Notes under the pieces: generated by a model
Told to the model about the DNA's origin: nothing
The model's database searches: none
Seen by the model: only the letters and a program-made list of their open reading frames with translations
NCBI GenBank assembly: GCA_907164885.2
Contig: OU015490.1
Span: 221,758,727 to 221,822,726, forward strand
Direction of reading: 5' to 3'
DNA length: 64,000 bases
Origin: Dolomedes plantarius
Taxonomy: Eukaryota; Arthropoda; Arachnida; Araneae; Dolomedidae
Translations under genes and position numbers: made by a program
Part shown: in pieces, positions 1 through 9,996 of the stretch
Position numbering within the stretch: position 1 is the first letter of the stretch
Layout of the letters: every line of letters starts with the position of its first letter

Positions 1-177
1 TCAAGCTTTAGCTAAACATGACAATAGGCATTCTTCGGTACCCCTTACCCTCACTCAGGTATAAGAAGTTTTATTCCCCCCAGCCAAAATTTTTCGCAAG
101 TTTCAAATCGACATCGTGAACGGCATGATAGTAACGCCCAACGTTATAGTAACATTAGTGCGCTTACATTAAAAAAT

Positions 178-1347
178 GTGCAACTACCTTACGTGCACTT
201 GCAAATTGATTCAATTCCCATAACAACTTTACTTGATAGCGGCAACGAAAGGTCGTACATGTCAGAAAAGTACTTCAAATCGCATTATGACATGAAGCGC
301 TTAAACACACATAATAAATTGCGAACACTTTCAGCTCAAGGGGAACAATGTCAAATATTAGGCTCCTTATTGGCACACATTAGTATACAATCCCAAACAA
401 ACAAACTTGTGTTTCATGTAATGCGAGATATGCAACAGGAGGTTATCCTAGGGATTGATTTTTGCTACTCGTGTAATGTAGCACTAAATTTCAAGCAGAA
501 TTCTATCTCGGTGCAGATGCACCAACAGTCCAAAGAAGCTGTGCTGCCCGTTCCAGTTGACTTGTCGAAAACGGACTTAAAAGAAAACGAAAAAGTTTGT
601 TTACAGACTACTTTAAACAAATTTGCCGAGGTATTTTCAGACAAGCCGGGTATTACTCACGTTACAATTCACAAAATTGATACGGGAGACAGTCCCCCAA
701 TTCATTCCCGCCCATATAGGTACGATACAAACAAGCAGAATTTTATAGACATTCATATTGATAAAAATCTTATCCAAAATATTATTTCACCGGTCGATAG
801 TCCGTGGGCAAGTCCGGTTGTGTTATGTCGTAAAAAGGCAACTTGCCTATTACTGATCCCGAAGCCTGGAGATTTGCAATTGATTACAGGGGGCTGAATA
901 AAGTAACAAAATTCTCTACATATCCTATGCCAATAATTGAGGATATTCTTCACAGTTTAACGTCATTTAAATACATGACTACTTTAGATTTAACATCCGG
1001 GTTTTTCCAAGTACCTATGGCTGCTGAAGACTTTAAAAAGACGGCGTTTATAACAAAAAAAAGGAACTTTTGCGTTTCGTCGCATGCCATTTGGACTCAA
1101 TGGGGCACCTGGCACATTCCAAAAACTTACGGATATAGTATTCAGGCCTGTTTTAGGGAAGAACGTTGCCGTATACCTCGACGACATAATTATTACGGGG
1201 GAAACATTAACCGAGCACTTAGCTCTTTTACAGGAAGTGCTCTTTCTGATAAAACAGGCTGGCTTAACAATAAATACAAAAAAGTGTCAGTTCGTCCTCA
1301 GAGAACTACAGTATTTAGGATTCAAAATTACGCGTGAGGGCTTTTAA
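178..1347 (+). pseudogene. pol: Ty3/gypsy pol: aspartic protease and reverse transcriptase
   Basis: The first 90 codons give a retropepsin-like domain: an LLDSG active-site motif followed about 55 residues later by a VILGIDF flap/helix segment. The reverse transcriptase starts near 650 (IHKIDTGDSPPI, then SPWASPVVL). It loses frame near 840-890, continues as FAIDYRGLNKVT and LDLTSGFFQVPM in a second frame (843-1040), and returns to the first frame before 1084. There MPFGLNGAPGTF and the catalytic YLDDII box (two of the three catalytic aspartates) are clear. The thumb/connection region ends at an in-frame TAA at 1345. The order and motifs are diagnostic of Ty3/gypsy; the two frameshifts make it a pseudogene. 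Confidence 0.9.
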
Positions 1348-2076
1348 ATGGATTCATCTAAAATCGACGCTGTAAAAGCGTTTCAAATCCCACAAACGGG
1401 AAAACAACTTTCGTCGTTTCTTGGTCTTTGCTCATATTACCGCACATTTATACCTGCGTTCTCGGAAGTCGCCGAACCGCTTAAGAAATTGCGAAAGAAA
1501 CGCACTAAATTTACGTGGAGTTCCGACGCCCAGAACGCCTTCCAAACATTAAAGCAGAAATTGATCCAAGCTCCGGTACTACGCCATCCAAATCACAAGC
1601 TACAATTCGTAGTGCAAACGGATGCTTCTAATGTCGGAATCGGCGCTGTACTAATGTAGGAAAACCAACCTATCGCTTTCACTTCGCGAACTTTAAATTC
1701 CGCAGAACGGAACTATACAACCACTGAAAGGGAATGTTTGGCTATTGACGTAGCACTCAAAAAATTTCGCTATTATTTTTCAGAACAGCCGGTTCGGGTT
1801 ATAACTGACCATGCTGCTTTAACCCGATTATACCCGGGCAAAAATGTTACGCCTCGTGTCATTCGCTGGACATTAAATATCCAGGAATACAACTTAATCA
1901 TTGAGCATCGTCCTGGGAAAGGAAATCTGGTAGCGTATGCTTTAAGCAGAGACCCAGAGGGGGAGTCGATAACCCAATGTAAAATGCTCACTTCTATTGT
2001 GCTCGATAACAAAACGCAGTTAAAAGAAGTGCTTCGTAAAGACCTGGAATTCGGAGATATAGTTAAATACCTATAA
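1348..2076 (+). pseudogene. pol: Ty3/gypsy pol: RNase H
   Basis: This continues the same frame as the upstream YLDD segment after a single stop. It shows the gypsy connection domain (FLGLCSYYRTFIPAF) and then the RNase H core: VVQTDASNVGIGAVL with the first catalytic aspartate, the ERNYTTTERECLAI strand with the catalytic glutamate, and VITDHAALTRLY with the next aspartate. A TAG at 1657 interrupts the domain just after the first motif. The tail reads HRPGKGNLVAYALSR, where the family normally has an aspartate in place of the Y (usually ADALSR). That is a further sign of decay. Confidence 0.88.
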
Positions 2077-2103
2077 AACCCCGAACAATTTTCCGGAGTT
2101 AAT

Positions 2104-2745
2104 TTGCATGCTATACAGGGTAGAGCACAGAACTATGAACTAGTCGATGATGTCCTTTTTTACAAATCATTTACAAATCGGAATGGTGAAATTCGTCCCG
2201 TCATTCCCTGTTCAATGACAACACACATTCTACATACTCTTCACGATTTACCTACAGCCGGCCATATGGGTATTCGAAAAACTTTTTCTCGACTTAATGA
2301 GGAGGTTTACTGGACCCAAATGAGGAAGTGGGTCACCCAGTACGTTCAAAGCTGCGACACTTGTCAGCGTACTAACTACACAAATTACCGCCCCGCGGGT
2401 TTTTTACAAAGTATCGTGGCCACGTTCCCTAATGAAATCGTAGGGATAGATTTATTAGGCCCATATCCCCGTAGTGCAAGTGGAAAATACAGGTTCTTAC
2501 TCGTAATAGTCGACCATTTTTCAAAATGGACCAAAATTATACCCCTGCGTAGAGCCTCAGCCAAAGCAATTGCTGATGCATTTACACATAATTATGTTTT
2601 GCGATATGGTGCCCCTGTAAAAATTATTAGCGATAACGGTGTTCAGTTTGTCAGCGAAGTTTTCACGGACCTGTGTAGCAGGCTTCAAATAAAACGTGCA
2701 AAAATGGTCACTTATAGACCACAGTCGAATATTGCCGCAATGTAG
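2104..2745 (+). pseudogene. pol: Ty3/gypsy pol: integrase, N-terminal zinc finger and catalytic core
   Basis: The frame encodes an HHCC zinc-binding domain (H in TLHDLPTAGHMGIRK, CDTC near SCDTCQRTN). The DDE core follows, with first aspartate in EIVGIDLLGPYP and second in IISDNGVQF. The sequence runs to PQSN, just before the expected catalytic glutamate, and there the coding sequence stops. The rest of the integrase resumes 1 kb downstream at about 3756, on the far side of a piggyBac-type insertion. The insertion therefore removes the third catalytic residue from the frame. Confidence 0.9.
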
Positions 2746-2747
2746 AC

Positions 2748-3755
2748 AACACTCCGTCGGGTGCGTCTCGAAACTTACGTCATCGGGCGCGGTGTATCTC
2801 TCAGATACATCTCTGTTTTATGTGTTTTCTGTTAATTTGTATTACTTTAAATCTTCTATTTTTATTCTGTTTAGGGCCAGGTTTTTACACACGGACCATT
2901 TTTTTATTTATTTTTATTTTTTTACAATTTTTAGTTTTCACAAAACACCAGCTAATAGAAGTAAATCGATAGAGGCTTTTATTTCAATATTATCTGTTAG
3001 TCTTGCATCTCTTTCTCTACTACATAGATTAGAAACTGCAGAAATGTATTCTTTAGGGCATTTCACAATTATTTCCAATATTTCGTCAGAAAAAAAACAT
3101 ATCCAAGAGCCGTATACAGATTTTATACCTTTCGCACTTCCCATTACTCCAGGTAATTTTGTGATAGTATTCTGCGATCTACCTTTGACATTTTTTTCTA
3201 CCCATCCATTTTGTCCATTTAGTAATATTGTCTTTTCCTACATAAAAATCCTCATTGTTTGCATCATCATCAAGTTCTGAGTCATTATAATCACTTTCAC
3301 TGCTATCAGAATCAACTTCACGTTTCTAAAATATATCTTTCGTCATCATCACTTTCATCAAATTCTTCACCATTTAATCCCTTATTTCCATAACTAAATA
3401 GAATACTATGAACTAGCTCAAGGTCTTTTTGATTATTCAAATCTAAAAAGCGCTTAGCACTTATCATGGAAAAAGATAAATCAAAAACGTACAGGGAATC
3501 TTGATACTTTCTTAAAGCTTCAAGAGGCAAACGTTATCGAGCGCGTGTATCTAACAGATACAAAACTTCAAACAATCTTCAAAACGGGAAATAAATACTC
3601 CTACACGAAACTGATCGTTACTGCATTCCAAAGAAGCAAGTGGTCATATGGACAGATACTGATAAGGTCCAGGTCGAAAGAACAACTTTTAGGGGACAAA
3701 AGCAGAGATATTAACACGCGTGTATCTGTCAGATCAACGCGCCCGATGGAGTGTT
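2748..3755 (-). mobile_element. piggyBac element A, internally deleted, inside gypsy integrase
   Basis: A 1008-bp insertion bounded by 19-bp inverted repeats (2748-2766 and 3737-3755, core AACACTCC-TCGGG-GCGT, two mismatches). Next to the terminal repeats are palindromic blocks of the form GTGTATCT-NN-AGATACA at 2792-2810 and 3720-3738; a third copy lies at 3545-3563. The left end has an extra copy of the repeat core (CATCGGGCGCG, 2781-2791) that the right end lacks. Flanking bases are ACAA/TTCA-like rather than a clean TTAA, so the target duplication has mutated or the ends are displaced by a few bases. Transposase remnants on the minus strand identify the family. Confidence 0.8.
2935..3530 (-). 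pseudogene. piggyBac transposase N-terminal remnant (element A)
   Basis: Reading leftward from 3530 there is an acidic N-terminus (FDESDDDERY) and, after a stop, a second acidic stretch. Near 3220-3250 follows a YVGKDNITKW motif that parallels FFIGKDNLTKW in the intact transposase at 32319-34043. At 3144-2938 comes CFFSDEILEIIV and then SRERDARLTDNIEIKA-LLLLAGVL, the start of the DDE_Tnp_1_7 domain. The catalytic core, the third aspartate and the C-terminal cysteine-rich domain are all absent, so this is an internally deleted copy. In-frame stops and frame changes rule out a product. Confidence 0.78.
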
Positions 3756-4424
3756 CAAATGATTCGCGCATTTATACTAAACAATAATAAAACATGAGAT
3801 CATATACAGCAGTTTGCGTTTGCATTACGGTTGGCCGTCCACGACTCGACAGCCAAAACACCTGCCGAAGTTTTTCTAGGCAGAAAGTTTATCACCACTT
3901 TAGACAGTCTATTCTTCGTACCGGGGCAAGCGCCTCAATTTCAACTATCTGATATTCAGGAGATGCTTCGCGAGGTCAAGCAAGTTAATGACCAGATGCG
4001 GAAGCAACAGAAGATGTACTACGATAAAAATCGTAGGGAGGAAAAATTTGAAGTTGACAATGGGTTTTAAAAGCCACCCACTCACTATCTAACGCTAGTA
4101 AAGGCATAGTCGGGAAATTTTGCCCGAAATTTCAAGGTCCGTACCAAAAAAAAGGTAGCAGGCCCAGTGGTTACCTTACAAGAAGGCCAACTGCAAGTTC
4201 CCGCAAATATAGACCAGATTAAGAGGTATATAAACCGTGCAGACTTTACCTTGTTTTCAAATCAAGTCCAAACAGGTTCACAACGGTTAACATGATGCTG
4301 GACCCTGGGGGGTCACCAACGAAGACGGTCCTCCCCCTACTCACGATTCCGGTGATGACCTGCATGAGGGAAACAGCTCCTCTCTTGCACAGGAACCCTG
4401 GTCAGGAGTTAAAAGAAAGACTCC
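3756..4424 (+). pseudogene. pol: Ty3/gypsy pol: integrase C-terminal part after the insertion
   Basis: Immediately right of the piggyBac the reading resumes with VQMIRAFI, then RLAVHDSTAKTPAEVFLGRKF, a conserved gypsy integrase segment downstream of the catalytic glutamate. A coiled, charged stretch (REVKQVNDQMRKQQKMYYDKNRREE) follows. Further on, a chromodomain-like or GPY/F-like barrel seems to be present (FQGPY equivalent near 4130), but frames shift around 4070 and 4150. The last recognisable part (QLQVPANIDQIKRYI) leads into the tail region. Confidence 0.75.
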
Positions 4425-4425
4425 T

Positions 4426-4752
4426 ATGACTTCTCAATCGTCGGAACCTGACTCTCAGCTATTCGAACATCCACGCAAGCGAGGGAAGCAGACGCAAAGG
4501 AAACGGAAGATCTCTGGCCCCCAACAAGATCCTCCTCCCAAGAGACCTCCTGCCCATCGTAAAGCCGGACCAGCGCCTCAGAACCAACGACCTGCTGCAC
4601 GAAGGATGCCCACACGGTCAACGAACCCCTTTACTAGGACTGCGACCATCAAGAGAGGTTCCACGGAATGGACAGACTGGTGCAACGAAGTTGCTGCCTT
4701 CATGAACAAGTCTTGTATACATTCTCTTATTCTATCCCACCCCCTTCAATAA
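4426..4752 (+). pseudogene. Basic, proline-rich tail region downstream of gypsy integrase
   Basis: An uninterrupted 108-codon stretch rich in Pro, Arg and Lys (repeats such as PPPKRPPAH and RKRGKQTQRKRK), ending shortly before the likely polypurine tract and LTR. By position it is the C-terminal tail of the pol polyprotein. Low-complexity basic tails are seen in some gypsy polyproteins but carry no diagnostic motif. It could also be a decayed separate small frame. No function is assigned. Confidence 0.4.
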
Positions 4753-4873
4753 CATCGAACAAAACTGGTTTGAAATTCCCCATTGTATATACTGTGTAAA
4801 CATTTTGGGGGGAAGGGGTGAGCCACTGAAAAAAAACGGCATACTGTTGTTTTATATATTTTTGAAGGGGACA

Positions 4874-5770
4874 TGTAGTGAATAGAAAGAAAAACACATA
4901 CTAACTACAGATAACAATTAACTAACTAATGTACTATCTTCAAAAGACATAACACATGTGCATTATGAATTGTGGGAGAGCAGCTACAAACAGTCAAGAA
5001 ATGTCATGCTGTGCAATTGTGTTGACATTTTTAACTAAAATAGACTTTCTAGGGCGCAGTTGGCCAGCCCAGTATCCGCAACTCTGCAAATCTACTGTTT
5101 GATGGTGTCACCTGGACCCTTCGGGGTTAGTTTTGGAAAATGGGAGTGGCGTTTTTCCCCCACACAACGTGTGGAAGGTTTTTTTTGGCTTTGCCACCCA
5201 TTATGTAAATAGTCAGACCAGCACGCGTTTTCAATTAGTTAACTGAAGCCGTTCAGACCTCAGTTACCTAATTTTTTATTCCGAGGGAGGCCAGTGTAAG
5301 GTATACATAAGATTCGATTCACAACAATCGAACTTTTGAGTGAATAAATTAAAGAAGCTGCTTGAGATATGTTAATTTCGGCATACCCGCTGGGTACAAA
5401 TACCATGCAGCTTGATTAGAAAGAGGGGTTGTTAAAGTTGATAGATAAGCGAGAGGGAGCTACGATGTAAGCAGCTCCAGGTGTTAACCGGCGCTTGTGC
5501 TTAGCAGGCCCAAAGTTTACGTAGCAGAACTGCTGGTTTGACTCTCTAGGTTGTGAGTATTGCAAAGTTTATTTTTATTGAATGCTAATATATATTCCAT
5601 ACAAGTAGTATGTATGCTTATTGCTGTAAAAGCAAATTCTATATGTGCAACGAATTCAATAATCATTGTTTCATGTATAAACTGTGTTTGTATCAAATTC
5701 ATTTAGAGTGCCACTTCAAATTATATACACCCAATTCTGGGTAGAAGTAGCTAATTCTTTACAACCTGCC
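4874..5770 (+). repeat. Probable gypsy 3' LTR and adjoining non-coding DNA
   Basis: After the pol tail comes a purine-rich tract (ggggggaaggggtga at about 4808, gaaggggaca at 4865), then TGTAGTG, a typical LTR start. An AATAAA-containing stretch (GAATAAATTAAAG, 5341) fits an R-region polyadenylation signal. The right edge is uncertain. Bases 5285-5770 reappear in inverted orientation around 20130-20770, so that part is a dispersed sequence. Without the 5' LTR in the window this stays an inference. Confidence 0.4.
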
Positions 5771-6085
5771 TGATAATGAGTGGGAGGTGTTTCAGGCCGC
5801 ACATTAAAAGCTTGGTGGGCCGCACGCATCCCGCGGGCCACAGTTTCAGTATGTTTGCTTTTAAAATGCCGAGCACTTAATCTAGGCCTTATAAAAATGG
5901 AGTTAGCTTTACTTTCATGTTCATATAAGTCATTTCTATGTTATTTATAAACTGGTACATCTCCAGCTTATTTCTGCTGCCAACAGAGTACATTACAAAT
6001 CAGACTTCAGCAGTCATTTCTCAGCACTCATTAGACTATAAGGCTGTACATCTGAAAATGAACAAGAATGGAGTTGAACCACTAT
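5285..6085 (+). repeat. Dispersed repeat R1, copy 1
   Basis: Most of this stretch is present again, inverted, at 18755-20770. Matching landmarks include ATAAGATTCGATTCACAA (5311), AAAGAAGCTGCTTGAG (5353), AAAGTTTACGTAGCA (5511), GTGCCACTTCA (5708) and, from 5890 to 6060, a well-conserved 180-bp block around TCTGCTGCCAACAGAG. Copy 1 lacks about 1 kb that copy 2 has between the two blocks. The left part overlaps the probable gypsy LTR, so the family may be an LTR or an element inserted in it. No coding sequence was recognised. Confidence 0.65.
5790..5850. repeat. hAT-like terminal fragment rich in GGCCGC
   Basis: The segment CAGGCCGCACATT...GGGCCGCACGCATCCCGCGGGCCACAG resembles the G/C-rich termini of some hAT-type elements, where GGCCCGCGGGCC-type motifs sit near a CAG terminus. 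It is a GC-rich island in AT-rich DNA and is absent from the inverted R1 copy. No transposase or paired end was found, so the class is uncertain. Confidence 0.35.
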
Positions 6086-6854
6086 TCAATTAAGGCCTTC
6101 ATTTTTGTTGTTTCTGTTACAGATTTCGCAAATTTTATGCTTTATAATAGATTATCTAATGTGTATTTACTCCATTTAATCAATACAAACATATATAAAA
6201 ATGTATAAGGAATTTTGACGTTCATTTAGGTTATAGCTATTTTATTACGTTAATCTAATAAACACATGGAAGGAAATTGTATGCTTTTAGAAATTCTAAA
6301 AAAAAAATCCTAAATTTACCTTTCAAAGTTAATTTCGCTCAATCAGTAAAAGTACGCAATTCCAATGTGTATTGACTTTATTCCATTTACTATAAAGATA
6401 AGTGTGGTAATTTTTTATCCTAAGTGACATTTCTAAGAAAAATGATAATCTCTTACATTTTTTCTTAGCAAAACATAGATGTCTTACGTACGAACACGGA
6501 TATTTCTGAGTTATTTATCAAAAAAAAAATCTCAGAAAGTTCACTTTACGCTGTAGAGGTCTAGAAATATGTTTCTGTTTCCCAGATCCTGCATTTTGAG
6601 AAATATCAAACTAACTGAAATTGTTCTTTGTATGCTTTATCAAAGAGAAGAAAGGAAAAAAATTCCTAATGACTTCTTTGTAGGAGTTCTATGTTTTATT
6701 AAATGTAGCTTTTGCTACAAAAGGTACAAATGTCATTATTTTATTGTAACATATGCCTTAGTAAAAATTGTAATAACTTCATTCAAATAAAACAATAATA
6801 AAAAGTATCATATAGAGATTTAAAAGATTATTTAATAAACCGGCATAATAAGTG

Positions 6855-6910
<56 letters not shown>

Positions 6911-7922
6911 TTTATTTATGCTTGTTTCGATATTTTAGGGTAAAAACAAAGAAAATTTCAATATCTGTAAGTTTACTTACATTTATATATGTAAATTTAT
7001 ATCCATATTTTTTGGCTAAAAGAATACAAGTATTTTTCATGAAATAGCAAAATGCATGAGAAATATTCAGTAACATCATCTCTAATTAATACTTTTCTGT
7101 GTAACGAAAAACAAAAACTGTAATTTTATTTATGAGCTTTTATTAGACAAAATAAAAACGGAAATATAATTTTCAGTGACATCATTTATTTAAAAGGTTC
7201 TTCGTGAAACTCATTGTTCCAGGATTTTAGTACATTGAAATATGTACTCAGAAAATATAATGGAAATTAAATATAATTTTTAAAAAATAAATAAATGTAC
7301 TAATATTTCATTACCATACTAAAGCGATGTAAATAAACTTTTTTTAACAATGAGATTAAAATGGAAGCGTAATAGGTGATTTTCTTATTTTTTAGTTTTA
7401 TCGCTTGAATATTTTTAACAATAAAATGCAGTAAATATATTAAGTTTAGAAATTTTAAATTAGGAATATTATCATGTTGTAGAATTAATTTAATTTCTAA
7501 TTTAGACATGTCTTTCTTTGTATACAACGATAAAACAAGAACGAAATTTGGATATACAAAGTATTAATACATGTCATAAACACACATTATACTATTTCAG
7601 AATTTCTATGTACAACAAACTGTATAATGCATATTTATAATTTAAAGAACAAGATGGCGGTTGTATATCAAAAAGCCATTTTTTTCAGATTTTTTAAAAG
7701 TATCAAGCAGTTTTTTGCGTATATATTATACTTACACGGGAATCGGCTAGTTTAACATAGTAGAAAAATATGCTAATCGTTAAAATTAAATGGTACGGAG
7801 AAGTTATGTTATACTGTAAGAAGTTATTTTTTACTGTATGTCTATACTTGAAGGAGTGTGCAAATATAAAATCCATAATATTCTAGTATATGGAAATATG
7901 AAAGTACCAAGCATTAATTAAA
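6086..7922. other. AT-rich DNA without recognisable gene
   Basis: No frame here shows a domain, and short open frames of 60-75 codons are what AT-rich DNA gives by chance. It contains a (CA)n/(TA)n microsatellite at 6856-6907. Nothing else was recognised. Confidence 0.6.
6871..6907. repeat. (TA)n microsatellite
   Basis: Pure TA run of 37 bases preceded by (CA)n. Part of a window-wide set of TA arrays. Confidence 0.97.
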
Positions 7923-8189
7923 TACCGGGTGACCAGAAAAAAAAACATCCCTACTCTAACGTCTCTGTATATCGAATTACTCACTGTAGATGCATCAACT
8001 TTTTTACACACATAATTCAAGACATGGGGAAACGGATTACGAGAAAAAAAATAGTTATAGAAATAGCCGACAGGTGGCGTTGTACATCTGTACATATGCT
8101 TTAAGTCACAAAAATCGCATTTTATTTGATCATACCAAACATTCATGTGACAAAGACGTATCGACGCAATGAATTCTGCTCTATATGGT

Positions 8190-8374
8190 TCCCTTATTGA
8201 ATATGTAAAATCGGCAGTCTTGGCAGCATGTTCGACTGCGGATTGCCACTGATCGACTGAAATGCGTCCCAAATGCAGAGTGATACATTCTTTCAAGTCT
8301 GCCAAGGTTGGAACTTCCTGACCTGCTCCATATAGACTTCGGGCTGAAGTGTGCGGCTCCGGTTCATGTACCAC
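8190..8374 (-). pseudogene. Transposase C-terminal remnant
   Basis: Reading leftward from 8374, a stretch with VPTLADLKECITLHL then ISVDQWQSAVEHAAKTADF resembles the C-terminal helical segment after the DDE domain in Tc1/mariner-type transposases, where such a 'DLK..I......T...' pattern precedes the end of the protein. No catalytic residues remain. The open frame continues to 7883, but this part runs into the terminal repeat and is not coding. The family assignment rests on short similarity and on the flanking inverted repeats. Confidence 0.45.
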
Positions 8375-8394
8375 AAGGGTCGAAGTACGTTTTA

Positions 8395-8630
8395 GATAGC
8401 TGCCACATCAATTTTGTCCGACCACCCCCCCCCAGGTGCAACATTTGGAGGGATCGTACCCTCTCCCACCCTCTCTGACCTCCTAGAGGTACTTCCCGGT
8501 CTACGGATTTCACGTGCTCTCATCAGGCTAAGACGCGGAAGTATTTGATGGCGCTTGTCGGGATTCGATCCGAGCACCCTCAACACCGAAAGCTAGAGCG
8601 CTATCACAAGGCTTTCTCGAGCCCGCGTGT
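8395..8630 (-). repeat. tRNA-derived SINE, family 1, copy a
   Basis: On the minus strand an A-box-like region (GATAGCGCTCTAGCTTTCGG) is followed by a B box (GGATCGAATCC, 8561-8571), the spacing of a tRNA promoter. The body shares GAGCACCCTCA-CACCGAAAGC and TCTACGGATTT with the copy at 49719-50099. It lies inside the inverted-repeat element 7923-8855. Confidence 0.7.
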
Positions 8631-8855
8631 GTTTTTTTCTTTTAAATATTATTTTTGTTTTGTTTTTCGGTTGTAAGTTTGTTTTGATTTTCTCTTGTGA
8701 AGCGCCACCTATCGGTGTTTCTGGAACTTTTTTTGCGTAATCTGTATCCCCATGTCTTGAATAGCATGTGTGAAAGATTTGAAGACTATACACTGTGTAG
8801 TTCCCTATATACAGGGAGATCAGAGTAGAGGTGTTTTAATTATGGTCACCAGGTA

Positions 8856-9136
8856 TTCAGATTAAAGTTGCAAGCAATACTGTTCTCTGTAGATATTACA
8901 CTCCAACGTAAATCCTGGAGTTAGTAAGTTTACATATCCAAGGACCTGTTCATACGGAATCCGTCAGCGGCAGCGTTACTCGAATTGAAATATGCTTAAC
9001 CAATTAGAAACCTCCAAACGATTAGCAACGAAATTGTTAAGGTTTGTGATTAGTTTAAAATACGTCAATACGAGAAAAGCTAAAGCTGACGGATTCTATG
9101 TGAACAGAACCTTTGATATTAAACAGATTTCTAAAG

Positions 9137-9203
<67 letters not shown>

Positions 9204-9815
9204 TTATTTGTTCATTAATTAATTTGCTTATTTATTTATTTATTTATTTATTCTAGTTTACAAAGGGATGAAACACAAAAATTTCCATCTCTGTTACCTG
9301 CATGAAACTTTTGAAAAACGCATAAAAGGAACGCGCATATTCGAATCCTCCACAATAAAAAAAAAGAGCTCCAGCTAGTTTCTAACTATTTCATATGGTT
9401 CTTAATTAGGGCTAGGAAGGTTAGGTGTGATTGCCTGTTTGGAAAATCCATAAAGGAGAGTATCCTCAACTATGTGACACCAGAATAAGAAAGAAGTGAA
9501 AATTTCCCAAATATGCAGTTGGAAGGGTTTGCAGAAGCAAATATATGAAAGGGAGAAATGCATGAGAAACGGACAAGGGTTAGAAACTTTATGACCATAT
9601 AGACTATGCAAGGATTACACCCTTTAATCTAGCAAACAAATAAAGTGGGCTTTTGGCGGGAAAAAGAATAAAGATGGAATTATAAATTACATTAAGACCG
9701 AAATTACCAAGACAAAATAACTAGAAAAATTAGAAATCTGTAAAATATAAAGACCCACATGCAAACTTCCGCATGGAAAAACATTTGCTAAGTTAACAAC
9801 ATAAAGCTTCCAGAG
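8856..9815. other. AT-rich DNA without recognisable gene
   Basis: Contains the (TA)n at 9139-9200 and a short (TTTA)n run at about 9229-9252. No frame carries a recognisable domain. Confidence 0.6.
9139..9200. repeat. (TA)n microsatellite
   Basis: Uninterrupted TA run of 62 bases. Confidence 0.97.
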
Positions 9816-9996
9816 GCCACTTATTTCTACACCCAGGTCAATAGGTCGCAGCTCTAACAAGCGCGGGATCTATCAGTCCCCGGGAAACTGAAGTAGACAC
9901 GTGAACTCCACGAATCTAAAGTCGCCCAATTAAAAATTAAGTAGTTTAGGCCCTCAGGCGACAATATCGCAAAACACTCAGTTACTATTTTCAATA
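9816..9996 (+). repeat. Dispersed repeat D, short copy D1
   Basis: About 175 bp nearly identical to 12058-12232 and 53652-53828. Landmarks are CACCCAGGTCAATAGGTCGC, GGGATCTATCAGTCCCC and ACAATATCGCAAAACACTCA. Only this part of the longer repeat is present; neighbouring sequence differs, so it is a fragment. Confidence 0.85.

Larger units (their letters stand above)
1..5770 (+). mobile_element. Decayed Ty3/gypsy LTR retrotransposon, 5' part outside window
   Basis: Protease, reverse transcriptase, RNase H and integrase follow one another in the normal Ty3/gypsy order on the + strand. Gag and the 5' LTR would lie left of the window. The coding region is broken by at least two frameshifts (about 840-890 and 1045-1085), in-frame stops at 1345, 1657 and 2074, and a piggyBac insertion at 2748-3755. 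A likely 3' LTR follows at about 4874-5770; its outer edge is uncertain. The element cannot make a working polyprotein. Bases 1-177 hold no recognisable domain and are probably the gag-pol junction. Confidence 0.85.
7923..8855 (-). mobile_element. TA-flanked element with long inverted repeats, Tc1/mariner-like
   Basis: The ends match in inverted orientation over about 150 bp (7923-8075 against 8700-8855): outer motif CCGGGTGACCAG against CCTGGTGACCAT, then CTACTCTAACGTCTCTGTAT against CTACTCTGATCTCCCTGTAT, and further in AATTCAAGACATGGGGAAAC against TATTCAAGACATGGGGATAC. Both ends abut TA. A transposase C-terminal remnant lies on the minus strand at 8190-8374 and a SINE has inserted at 8395-8630. 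The TA target and remnant fit the Tc1/mariner superfamily; the exact family is not resolved. Confidence 0.7.
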
